From NCBI RefSeq assembly GCF_010692725.1, contig NZ_JAAFZB010000091.1:62001-126000 (forward strand): DNA of 64,000 nt. Reading direction: 5' to 3'. Every line of letters begins with the position of its first letter. The stretch's first letter is position 1. This document shows positions 17,117 to 23,488 of this stretch, piece by piece. The stretch is from Flavihumibacter soli (GTDB lineage Bacteria; Bacteroidota; Bacteroidia; Sphingobacteriales; Sphingobacteriaceae). Made by a program: the position numbers and the translations under genes. Under the pieces are notes generated by a model. That model was not told the DNA's origin, did not search any database, and saw only the letters and a list, made by a program, of their open reading frames with translations.

Positions 17117-17875
17117 ATGGACTATTTTGTAAAACCCGGCTCCATAGTCCGGCAGATCTGGGGGAAGGGTGATACGATCCTGTTTATTTTCGCCGGCGCC
17201 TCGGCTGAGTTTGCCCTCAATAAGGCCGTAGACTGGCTTTACTTCACGGGCAAGCTCCCTGCTGACCCACTGGGCAGGCTATTTTCCACCGTGTCCTATG
17301 CGCGACAAATCGTCTTCTCCGAATACGATGACGCGATAGCAGCGATCGACCGGATCACCGCAATACATAGCGCCGTAGAGAAAGGACGGGAACAGCAGAT
17401 ACCTGATTGGGCCTATCGCGATGTCTTATTCATGCTTATTGATTACTCTATCCGTGCATATGAACTGTTAGAGCGAAAACTCACGCCCGCGGAAGAGGCC
17501 GAAACTTTCGATGTATTTTACAGGGTGGGGTCACAAATGAAACTCGCCGGTCTGCCCCGCACATATGAGGAATGGCAAATAATGAGACATGAACATTTGG
17601 ATACTAATCTTGCTTATAGTCACTTTACCCAGGATCTTTACCGGCAATACAAGAAACACCTGGGCATACCCCGGTACCACATCCTGCTCCAGTCGCAGGT
17701 ACTGGTGGTTCCGCCCAGGGTGAACCAACTGTTGTCACTCAGCAATACAAAGTGGCTTAAGCCAATGATTGAAGTTTATAAGTTCTGCAGGTTACTGAAG
17801 CTGGACCGAACGATTAAAAATATGATCCTGCCGAAGGAATACATTAAAGATGTGGAAAACCTGGATGCGATATAA
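17117..17875 (+). CDS. MpaB/DUF2236-family putative oxygenase
   Basis: A 252-residue protein. Features fit the ER-bound oxygenase MpaB / DUF2236 family, which also includes the latex-clearing protein Lcp: a N-terminal block with ADPLGRLFSTVSYA, then ITAIHSAVEKGRE with a conserved His, and DWAYRDVLFMLIDYSIRAYE. Family members are heme-binding and helical. Here the canonical DP-x-x-L-x-W-V-H block is altered to RDVLFMLIDYS, so heme coordination by the usual His is uncertain. Single gene, followed by a palindromic dispersed element. The substrate is unknown. Confidence 0.65.
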   Translation: MDYFVKPGSIVRQIWGKGDTILFIFAGASAEFALNKAVDWLYFTGKLPADPLGRLFSTVSYARQIVFSEYDDAIAAIDRITAIHSAVEKGREQQIPDWAYRDVLFMLIDYSIRAYELLERKLTPAEEAETFDVFYRVGSQMKLAGLPRTYEEWQIMRHEHLDTNLAYSHFTQDLYRQYKKHLGIPRYHILLQSQVLVVPPRVNQLLSLSNTKWLKPMIEVYKFCRLLKLDRTIKNMILPKEYIKDVENLDAI

Positions 17876-17939
17876 TTGATAACCATTCTGTTCGAACTCT
17901 AATTTAAACCAGGACTATCCTTTATTCAGTGCTGGTTCA

Positions 17940-18002
17940 GGTCAGGTAAAGGTCAATCCACCAATTTAGTGGACTAACCTTAACATGACCTAAACAAGTC
18001 CC
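17940..18002. repeat. Dispersed palindromic element, copy 1
   Basis: A 63-bp stretch that starts GGTCAGGTAAAGGT and ends AACAAGTCC, with an imperfect 29-bp palindrome at 17951-17979. It closely matches 53946-54007: about 34 of the first 40 bases are identical, and the ends agree. Both copies lie between convergent genes. Confidence 0.65.
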
Positions 18003-18093
18003 CTACAAGGAGACTCATAGTCTCGGGCTAAAAGCGATAAATTTTACAATTAATTATAACCGGAATGATGTCTGCTTCTCTATGCTTGGGGGT

Positions 18094-19317
18094 TCATTCC
18101 GACAATCCGGCATCCTGTTTTGATATCCCTACTGAAGCCGGTTTCAGGTTCCGGTATAATTGTGAGGAGATGAGATAGAGGGACAGTAAAAGAATTGCCT
18201 GGATTAAATATGTAAGCGGGATAATTTCCCAGCCAAAAGAATTTGTCAGTACTCCTGCTAATCCGGGAAGTACAGCCCCGCCGATCATCGCAGCTGAAAT
18301 TTGAAATCCAATGATGTTGGCTGAATGTTTTTCTCCCACCCGCTTCGGTGTGATTGAGATTAAGCATGGAAAAATAGGAGCATTGGAAAAGCCGATCAGC
18401 AATAGGCCTGTCAGGCTAAGAAGGTGATTCTGGTTGACAGCGAGTAATAGTGCTCCGATGATCACCCCGGCAAATGCCCCGAGAAGAACGGTATGTACCC
18501 GCAGCCGTGTCAATATAAATCCGAAAAGAATTCGTCCAACAGTGAGACTTCCCCAATAAGCACTGGTCCAAAGGCCAGCTTTCTCAGCCGGAACATTTCT
18601 CGATTCTGTCAGTATGGTAAATATCCATTGTCCTACACCTATTTCCAGGCCCGTATAAAGAAAAAAGATCAGTATCGTGATCCACACGAAGGGCAGGCGC
18701 GAAGCCTCGGTCCATGATCCTGAATGCTGTTCGGGTTCCTGCTCTGATGACAGCTTCCAGTACTTAAAGGTCAGCAGAAAGACCAGTGCAAGTACAATCT
18801 GCACAGCAGCAACGCTGATGTAGCCATTATACCAGCCCTGATCGTTCGTAAGCATCCAGGTGATGATAACAGGTCCGGAAGTAGCGCCGACACCGTAAAA
18901 CGCGTGAAGCCAGTTAACCACGCTCGCGCTGAATTTGGATGCCGCAAAAACATTAATTGCAGTATCAATAGCGCCCCCTCCGCAACCAAGGAAATAGGAT
19001 GCAATAATTATGAGGAACCAATGGCTGGAATAAGCGAATGCTAACAAGCTGAGACCTGTTAAACCGCAGCTAATAGCCAGCAACATCCCTAAAGGAATCC
19101 ACGAAAGGATCTTACCGGTAGTAGAGCTCGTTGAAAGATATCCCGCCACAAAACCGATCAGTAAGATTCCGAGCGAACCTAAAGGCATGCTATGCCTCTC
19201 ACTTATAAAGGGCCAGCAAACCCCGAGCAGCCCATCCGGCAGACCCAGGCTTATAAATGCCAGGTAAGAAATGATGATCAGGAGGAGATTATGTCTGCTG
19301 GCTTTTAAGTTTTTCAT
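18094..19317 (-). CDS. Major facilitator superfamily transporter
   Basis: A 407-residue protein with about twelve membrane helices. The N-terminal segment (ISLGLPDGLLGVCWPFI) and the SGPVIITW and GLEIGVGQWIF stretches resemble the FucP-like sugar/unknown-substrate MFS branch found in Bacteroidota and Firmicutes. No substrate can be inferred from neighbours: an MpaB-like gene is convergent and an HhH protein gene lies upstream. The 3' end runs into a 218-nt convergent gap that carries the palindromic repeat. Confidence 0.85.
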   Translation of the reverse strand: MKNLKASRHNLLLIIISYLAFISLGLPDGLLGVCWPFISERHSMPLGSLGILLIGFVAGYLSTSSTTGKILSWIPLGMLLAISCGLTGLSLLAFAYSSHWFLIIIASYFLGCGGGAIDTAINVFAASKFSASVVNWLHAFYGVGATSGPVIITWMLTNDQGWYNGYISVAAVQIVLALVFLLTFKYWKLSSEQEPEQHSGSWTEASRLPFVWITILIFFLYTGLEIGVGQWIFTILTESRNVPAEKAGLWTSAYWGSLTVGRILFGFILTRLRVHTVLLGAFAGVIIGALLLAVNQNHLLSLTGLLLIGFSNAPIFPCLISITPKRVGEKHSANIIGFQISAAMIGGAVLPGLAGVLTNSFGWEIIPLTYLIQAILLLSLYLISSQLYRNLKPASVGISKQDAGLSE

Positions 19318-19416
19318 GCAGGGATCGAATACAGCAAGCTAACAAATATTAAGTTATCGTTATTTGGAGGGATAGGTGCTGCAGTACGTATTACCTGATA
19401 ACAGTAAGCCTGTGTA

Positions 19417-19626
19417 TTACCTCTTAAATGATAAACCTTTTGCTTTCAAGGCATTTGCAAGTTTTGGAATTGCACTTTTCCCAATGCCATGAAATTGCAG
19501 GATTTCTTTTTCTGTAAATTTTGCCAATTTCTCCAGGGTATCAATACCGTTTTTTTCAAGTGCGCGTTTTGCTGGTGCATAAACCAGTGATAAGAAACTT
19601 TGGTCTTGCAATTTTTTATTACTCAT
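19417..19626 (-). CDS. Small helix-hairpin-helix protein (RpoA C-terminal-domain-like)
   Basis: A 69-residue protein. PAKRALEKNGIDTLEKLAKF, then FHGIGKSAIPKL and KGLSF, make a clear helix-hairpin-helix motif similar to the RNA polymerase alpha C-terminal domain and to stand-alone bacterial HhH proteins of unknown role. It probably binds DNA non-specifically. Directly upstream on the same strand is a decayed GIY-YIG gene (19630-19794), whose remnant ends at the start codon of this gene. That suggests the HhH gene stood next to an incoming cassette. Confidence 0.8.
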   Translation of the reverse strand: MSNKKLQDQSFLSLVYAPAKRALEKNGIDTLEKLAKFTEKEILQFHGIGKSAIPKLANALKAKGLSFKR

Positions 19627-19629
19627 TCA

Positions 19630-19794
19630 TTTGTGTATTTAGAAAATCGATTTCGTCAGGATTCATGGTCAATATTTGGATGTGTAGATCGTATGGTCAA
19701 TGAAATTGTATTCAGTAAGGCACCTGCTTACCTCATCAGGTAGCCAAAATAATATCTATCAGAAGAGTGAATATAAAATATAAACGCTAAACAT
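19630..19794 (-). pseudogene. Decayed GIY-YIG nuclease gene
   Basis: Translating the minus strand from an ATG at 19794 gives MFSVYILYS, then after a shift SDRYYFGY, then after another shift CLTEYNFIDHTIYTSKY and ILTKSIF. These align in order with the intact gene next door (FYLYILHSAS, EKYYIGY, RLFEHNHSERNTYTSKH, VLKKCI). At least two frameshifts and several stops break it. It has no terminal tRNA-derived segment. Confidence 0.7.
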
Positions 19795-19814
19795 CTACAT
19801 CGGAAATTTTCACA

Positions 19815-19848
19815 ACAAAAAAGCCCTACAGTTCTGTAAAACTTATTG
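19815..19848 (-). terminator. Degenerate terminator copy in the tRNA-Asn array
   Basis: On the plus strand AAAAAAGCCCTACAGTTCTG and TAAAACTTATTGC correspond to the terminator hairpin after the true tRNA-Asn (20487-20522), but the arms are mutated. On the minus strand a run of T follows. Confidence 0.45.
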
Positions 19849-19849
19849 C

Positions 19850-19934
19850 TTCCCGACATGTCATGACTCAACCAGCAACCCTATGATTAATCCCGACAGG
19901 TCGTCCCGATGTATCGGGATAACCAGCTGAGCTA
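19850..19934 (-). pseudogene. tRNA-Asn remnant, copy 3 (most decayed)
   Basis: On the minus strand the D-arm TAGCTCAGCTGGTT is kept, followed by a palindrome-bearing insert (TCCCGATACATCGGGA). TTAATCATAGGGTTGCTGGT, the altered 3' anticodon stem and T-arm start, comes next. The anticodon and acceptor are missing, so it cannot be a tRNA. A reading frame across it (VEALAQLV) matches the end of the GIY-YIG protein. Confidence 0.65.
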
Positions 19935-19954
19935 ATGCCTCAACAGAATTTAAA

Positions 19955-19986
19955 TAAAAAAAGCCTCACATCTCTGTAAGGCTTTT
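19955..19986 (-). terminator. Terminator copy in the tRNA-Asn array
   Basis: On the minus strand AGCCTTACAGAGATGTGAGGCT followed by a run of seven T; nearly identical to the hairpin after the intact tRNA-Asn. Confidence 0.7.
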
Positions 19987-20073
19987 GCTTCCCGACAAGT
20001 CGTCCCGATATATCGGGAAACCAGCGACCCTCTGATTAATCCCGACGCGTCGGGACTCTAACCAGCTGAGCTA
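19987..20073 (-). pseudogene. tRNA-Asn remnant, copy 2, overlapping the GIY-YIG 3' end
   Basis: On the minus strand TAGCTCAGCTGGTTAGAG (D-arm) is followed by TCCCGACGCGTCGGGA in place of the 5' anticodon stem. Then come TTAATCAGAGGGTCGCTGG and a second palindrome block in place of the T-loop and acceptor. The anticodon GTT is therefore lost. The last codons of the GIY-YIG gene are made of this D-arm and first palindrome. Confidence 0.75.
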
Positions 20074-20338
20074 GTTCCTCCACCGTAGAGACCTCGGTTA
20101 TAATTCTTTCGATTACCAGCCGGCTTTTAGTTTTCTTAACCACTTTTTCAATCTTCATGGCAACCCCTCGGCTTTCTCCCAAGGCGATGCATTTTTTCAG
20201 CACCCATGGACGATGCTTTGAAGTATAAGTATTTCTTTCGCTATGGTTGTGCTCAAATAGGCGTTTTTCGGCGTCCTCTGTATATCCGATATAATATTTC
20301 TCTGAAGAAGCGGAATGTAGAATATAGAGATAGAACAT
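20036..20338 (-). CDS. GIY-YIG nuclease with tRNA-derived C-terminus
   Basis: The ATG at 20338 gives 100 residues starting MFYLYILHSASSEKYYIGYT, which carries the YIL and YIG signatures, followed by the conserved Arg (EKRLFEH) and the late Lys/Arg helix (MKIEKVVKKTK). This is a single-domain GIY-YIG (UvrC-type endonuclease) protein. The C-terminal 14 residues, EELAQLVRVPTRRD, are encoded by the D-arm of a degenerate tRNA-Asn plus the first arm pair of a palindrome, with the stop just beyond it. The fold ends before this tail, so the tail is probably not needed for catalysis. Its neighbours are tRNA-Asn fragments on both sides, which suggests a homing or parasitic cassette tied to tRNA-Asn. 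Confidence 0.85.
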   Translation of the reverse strand: MFYLYILHSASSEKYYIGYTEDAEKRLFEHNHSERNTYTSKHRPWVLKKCIALGESRGVAMKIEKVVKKTKSRLVIERIITEVSTVEELAQLVRVPTRRD

Positions 20339-20350
20339 AAAACACTGAAC

Positions 20351-20382
20351 GCAAAAAAGCCTCACATCTCTGTAAGGCTTTT
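20351..20382 (-). terminator. Terminator copy in the tRNA-Asn array
   Basis: AGCCTTACAGAGATGTGAGGCT then TTTTTTG on the minus strand; it duplicates the hairpin after the true tRNA-Asn and precedes the GIY-YIG start codon by about 15 nt. Confidence 0.7.
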
Positions 20383-20383
20383 G

Positions 20384-20470
20384 CTTCCCGACAAGTCGTC
20401 CCGATATATCGGGAAACCAGCGACCCTCTGATTAATCCCGATTCATCGGGACTCTAACCAGCTGAGCTAG
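20384..20470 (-). pseudogene. tRNA-Asn remnant, copy 1
   Basis: The minus strand keeps TAGCTCAGCTGGTTAGAG and TTAATCAGAGGGTCGCTGG exactly as in the intact gene. CATCTGACTG is replaced by TCCCGATGAATCGGGA, and the T-loop/acceptor half is replaced by a block containing TCCCGATATATCGGGA. The 5' acceptor strand is replaced by TTGAGGC. It is therefore not a functional tRNA. Confidence 0.75.
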
Positions 20471-20486
20471 GCCTCAACAGAACTTA

Positions 20487-20522
20487 AAATAAAAAAAGCC
20501 TCACATTTCTGTAAGGCTTTTG
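20487..20522 (-). terminator. Terminator after tRNA-Asn
   Basis: On the minus strand AGCCTTACA-GAAA-TGTGAGGCT, a 9-bp stem with a GAAA loop, followed by seven T. It is the parent version of the three hairpin copies further downstream. Confidence 0.85.
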
Positions 20523-20596
20523 CTCCCGAAGCTGGGCTCGAACCAGCGACCCTCTGATTAACAGTCAGATGCTCTAACCAGCTGAGCTATTCGGGA
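20523..20596 (-). tRNA. tRNA-Asn (anticodon GTT)
   Basis: Full cloverleaf on the minus strand: acceptor TCCCGAA with TTCGGGA, D-arm GCTCAGCTGGTTAGAGC, anticodon stem CTGA/TCAG around loop CTGTTAA, T-arm GCTGGTTCGAGCCCAGC, discriminator G as expected for Asn. This is the only intact copy in the array. Confidence 0.97.
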
Positions 20597-20750
20597 ATCT
20601 TTATTTATCCTGGTTATCAAACCCTAAACGTTTTGTCAAACTTGCTTCGACTTTGAGATGCTTTATCGGCTTCTCCCGTTTGGGAATGCAATATTCGGGA
20701 TTTAAAATTATTAATGCAATATTTGCGGAAAGATTTTTTAAAATAATTTT

Positions 20751-21671
20751 ATGAGCCTAGTTGTTATCGGTTCGGTGGCTTTTGATGCCATTGAAACCCC
20801 TTTCGGTAAAACGGATAAAATTGTCGGCGGAGCAGCCACATATGCCAGTCTATCAGCTTCTTACTTCTACGAAAATGTTAAGATCGTTGCAGTGGTCGGT
20901 GATGATTTCCACCAGGAAGACATTCGGGAGTTTAAAAACCATGGCATTGATGTGGAAGGCATCCAGGTAAAAGAAGGGCAGAAATCCTTTTTCTGGGCCG
21001 GAAAGTATCATAATGATATGAACAGCCGCGACACTTTAGCAACGGAACTAAATGTTCTGGCTGACTTTGATCCTATTATCCCGGAATCATACCAGGATTG
21101 TGAGTTCCTGCTATTAGGAAATCTAACACCAAAGATCCAGACCACAACTATAAACAGACTGAAGAATCGCCCGAAACTGATCGTCCTCGATACGATGAAC
21201 TTCTGGATGGATGTCGCACTGGAGGATCTTAAAGAAACGATCCGGCTGGTGGACGTATTAACGATTAATGATGCCGAGGCCAGGCAGTTGTCAGGCGAGT
21301 ATTCCCTTGTAAAAGCGGCCAACAAGATCCTTCAGATGGGCCCCAAATACCTGATCATTAAAAAAGGTGAACACGGTGCATTGCTCTTCCATGAAGATCA
21401 GATATTCTCCGCCCCTGCCCTGCCTTTGGCTGAAGTATTCGACCCAACAGGTGCGGGCGATACGTTTGCCGGTGGCTTTATTGGTTATATGGCTAAAGTA
21501 GGCACGGTTAACTTCAACAACATGAAGAATGCTGTCATCTTTGGTTCTGCGCTGGCTTCATTTTGCGTAGAACAGTTCGGCACTGAGAAAATTAAAAACC
21601 TGACGCAGGAAGAAGTAGCCGAAAGAGTTCAACAGTTCGTGAGCCTGAGCAGCTTTGTGATTGAAAAATAA
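20751..21671 (+). CDS. PfkB-family carbohydrate/nucleoside kinase
   Basis: A 306-residue ribokinase-fold protein with the N-terminal VIGSVAFDAIETPFG, the GGAATYAS substrate loop and the C-terminal signature DPTGAGDTFAGG (231-242), where D237 is the catalytic base. ATP transfer to a sugar or nucleoside is expected. The substrate is not fixed by the sequence; adenosine kinase-like and ribokinase-like members both look like this. A plus-strand monocistronic gene, with an A/T-rich leader containing AATATTTG, one base off the -7 consensus, about 28 nt upstream. Confidence 0.9.
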   Translation: MSLVVIGSVAFDAIETPFGKTDKIVGGAATYASLSASYFYENVKIVAVVGDDFHQEDIREFKNHGIDVEGIQVKEGQKSFFWAGKYHNDMNSRDTLATELNVLADFDPIIPESYQDCEFLLLGNLTPKIQTTTINRLKNRPKLIVLDTMNFWMDVALEDLKETIRLVDVLTINDAEARQLSGEYSLVKAANKILQMGPKYLIIKKGEHGALLFHEDQIFSAPALPLAEVFDPTGAGDTFAGGFIGYMAKVGTVNFNNMKNAVIFGSALASFCVEQFGTEKIKNLTQEEVAERVQQFVSLSSFVIEK

Positions 21672-21699
21672 TTGTCAGGTAGCAGGCAGCCCCTGCCTG

Positions 21700-21942
21700 C
21701 TACTTTGATACTAAGACGCCGATAACCTTAAAGCGTTCAAACACAGCCTGTGTATGGGGTGCATCCTTCAATTCTGCCGTCAGATCCTGCCCTGCCCAGT
21801 GCTCGTAATGCTGCCCCCGCTGCCACAAGCGACTTTCTGTAACATCATAGATCAAGCCATTATATGCTATCCAAATTTCGGGCTTATCCTGTCCGTTTCG
21901 AAGCGCCAGCTGAAATGTTGAATACTCCTGGAGTTCCTTCAT
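21700..21942 (-). CDS. Cytochrome b5-like heme/steroid-binding domain protein
   Basis: An 80-residue single-domain protein. IAYNGLIYDVT followed by W...G.HYEHWAGQDLT and DAPHT is the cytochrome b5 fold. His45 or His48 and His63 are the candidate axial ligands. The usual HPGG of microsomal b5 is replaced by GQHYEHW, typical of the short bacterial b5-like and MAPR-type proteins, so heme binding is likely but not certain. No signal peptide. It lies just downstream of the remnant of a beta-barrel gene on the same strand. Confidence 0.85.
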   Translation of the reverse strand: MKELQEYSTFQLALRNGQDKPEIWIAYNGLIYDVTESRLWQRGQHYEHWAGQDLTAELKDAPHTQAVFERFKVIGVLVSK

Positions 21943-21951
21943 CTTGATTGG

Positions 21952-22098
21952 TTATAAAACTCGCAGGCCGATAGTAAAGCTGATATTCTTTTCATGTTCT
22001 GGATCTTGTGCGTCGTAAAGGTAATACCGGCAGCGCAATGGCAGAAATATGCCTGAACCTAAATCGGTCCTCACTATTTTTAATTTTCCTATAAATTT
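21952..22098 (-). pseudogene. Remnant: C-terminal end of an outer-membrane beta-barrel gene
   Basis: The minus strand is open for 48 codons and ends with TDLGSGIFLPLRCRYYLYDA, then KNISFTIGLRVL and a stop. Alternating hydrophobic and polar residues and the final -GLRVL resemble last beta-strands of Bacteroidota outer-membrane proteins. There is no start codon context and the 5' part is absent, so it looks like a decayed 3' end. Confidence 0.45.
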
Positions 22099-22129
22099 TT
22101 AATTTAGGATAAACTTTATTTTTAAACCC

Positions 22130-22660
22130 ATGAAATTCGTAAAGATCTTATTAGTGATTTTAGTTTTGCTAGTCGCTATATTTTTTATTGGCGGTCAGTT
22201 CCTGCCCGACAGTTACAATGTAACTCGGATGACGACCATTAAAGCGAGCGACTCCGTGGTTTATAAAAACGTCGTGGATTTTAATGATTTTCTTAAATGG
22301 AATCCCTGGACCCGTATGGAACCTGGCGCTTCTGTCAAAGTAACAGGCGAGGCAGGTAAGCCCGGACACTTTTATCAGTGGAGTGGCGAGGATCTTGGCA
22401 AGGGCAATATGAAATTGCTGGAGGTGAAACCTTACAGTGCTGCTGACTTTGAGCTCATGTTTGAAGAACCTCTGGAAAGTAAGGCACAATGTCATTTCAG
22501 CTTTGAGAAAGTCTCAGACGGAACGCAGGTTACATGGAATATGCAGGGGCAAAGTAATGACGCTCTCGATAAATGGATGTACCTAACGATGGATAATATG
22601 CTCGGGAAAGATTTTGACAGCGGCTTAAAGAACCTCAAAGAATTATTAGAGAAGAATTAA
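22130..22660 (+). CDS. Membrane-anchored SRPBCC (START-like) protein
   Basis: A 176-residue protein. An N-terminal hydrophobic helix (residues about 4-22, ILLVILVLLVAIFFIGG) acts as an anchor. It is followed by a SRPBCC/polyketide-cyclase-like domain: the DSVVYKNVVDFNDFLKWNPW start with the family WNPW, then GHFYQWSG and a late helix. Domains of this type bind hydrophobic ligands. The ligand is unknown. Single gene followed by a strong GC hairpin. Confidence 0.8.
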   Translation: MKFVKILLVILVLLVAIFFIGGQFLPDSYNVTRMTTIKASDSVVYKNVVDFNDFLKWNPWTRMEPGASVKVTGEAGKPGHFYQWSGEDLGKGNMKLLEVKPYSAADFELMFEEPLESKAQCHFSFEKVSDGTQVTWNMQGQSNDALDKWMYLTMDNMLGKDFDSGLKNLKELLEKN

Positions 22661-22689
22661 GGAACGAATCAGGAATGTCCTTAAAAATT

Positions 22690-22718
22690 GAGAGCGCCGG
22701 GGGGGACCCGGCGCTCTC
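22690..22718. terminator. Strong bidirectional terminator hairpin
   Basis: A perfect 12-bp GC-rich stem GAGAGCGCCGGG / CCCGGCGCTCTC with a 5-nt loop, between convergent genes. On the minus strand AATTTTTAA follows, so it mainly ends the sigma factor transcript. Confidence 0.8.
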
Positions 22719-22752
22719 GTTGTTATGATGAGTTAGAAAGGGGGCTTATTAA

Positions 22753-23292
22753 TTATTCTGCTTCTGCAAATGCCAAACGCTTCGACGCATTATCATATGG
22801 TTTCAAACCTTTTTTAAGCAATTTTCTTGCCACATGTATTCGGGTTTTTACGGTTCCGATGGGAATTGTTAAATGCTCGGCTATCTCGTGATATTTATGC
22901 CCCTCAAAATACATTGTAAAAGGAATATAGTATTCCGCAGGGAGTTTGCTCATTGCATTTTTAATGTCGTCCATAATAAACTTCGACTCACCCTGATTTT
23001 TCGTAGAGCTGAAAACAAGATTTGCGGAAGATATATCGTCAGACTTAGTTACAAATGAACTGATTTTTACAAAACGGCGGTAGTTATTTATAAATGTATT
23101 CTTCATGATGGTATACAACCACCCCTTCAGATTAGTTCCTTCTTTAAATTTGTTGTAGTAAGTAATGGCTTTTAGCATGGTATCCTGAACCAGGTCGTTA
23201 GCGTCATCTGCGTCATGGGTGAAATGAAGAGCATACATTTTCAATGAGCTTGCTTGCCGCATTACCAGGGTGTTGAATTCGATCTTAGTCAT
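22753..23292 (-). CDS. ECF-type RNA polymerase sigma factor
   Basis: A 179-residue sigma-70-family factor. Region 2 (ALHFTHDADDANDLVQDTML, then FKEGTNLKGWLYTIMKNTFINNYR) and region 4 (YHEIAEHLTIPIGTVKTRIH) are both clear. They bind the -10-type element and the -35-type element. No anti-sigma gene is adjacent, which is unlike typical Bacteroidota SusC/SusD-linked pairs, so this may be one of the constitutive or light/stress-linked ECF factors. A plausible promoter lies at 23319-23349. Confidence 0.93.
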   Translation of the reverse strand: MTKIEFNTLVMRQASSLKMYALHFTHDADDANDLVQDTMLKAITYYNKFKEGTNLKGWLYTIMKNTFINNYRRFVKISSFVTKSDDISSANLVFSSTKNQGESKFIMDDIKNAMSKLPAEYYIPFTMYFEGHKYHEIAEHLTIPIGTVKTRIHVARKLLKKGLKPYDNASKRLAFAEAE

Positions 23293-23318
23293 TTTGTTTA
23301 GGTTTTAGGTTAGATAAA

Positions 23319-23349
23319 CAAATTATTTCTTCGCAATTCAAAAAAACAA
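23319..23349 (-). promoter_or_regulatory. Possible promoter of the ECF sigma gene
   Basis: On the minus strand TTTTTG, 20 nt, then ATAATTTG. Spacing and the TTTG match the Bacteroidota consensus, but the first two bases of the -7 element (AT for TA) do not. Confidence 0.35.
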
Positions 23350-23488
23350 AAAGCTGTTTAAGTAGATTGTTACTTGATTTACACAAACCATGTGCCCAAT
23401 TTTGCTAAAAACCGAGATATCTATTAGATAGAACGAAGTTTTATTTAAAATAAAACCCGTTTAAGAAGCAGTTAAGGCAGAGAGCCTT

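Noticed and set aside
20384-20470. Additional functional tRNA-Asn genes
   Set aside because: The three copies lack the anticodon stem, anticodon and acceptor pairing; only the D-arm and part of the T-side survive.
19800-20600. Repetitive stretch that could be mistaken for a CRISPR array
   Set aside because: The repeats are about 130-400 nt apart, contain tRNA-Asn segments and terminator hairpins, and the spacers are not of uniform length. No cas genes are near.
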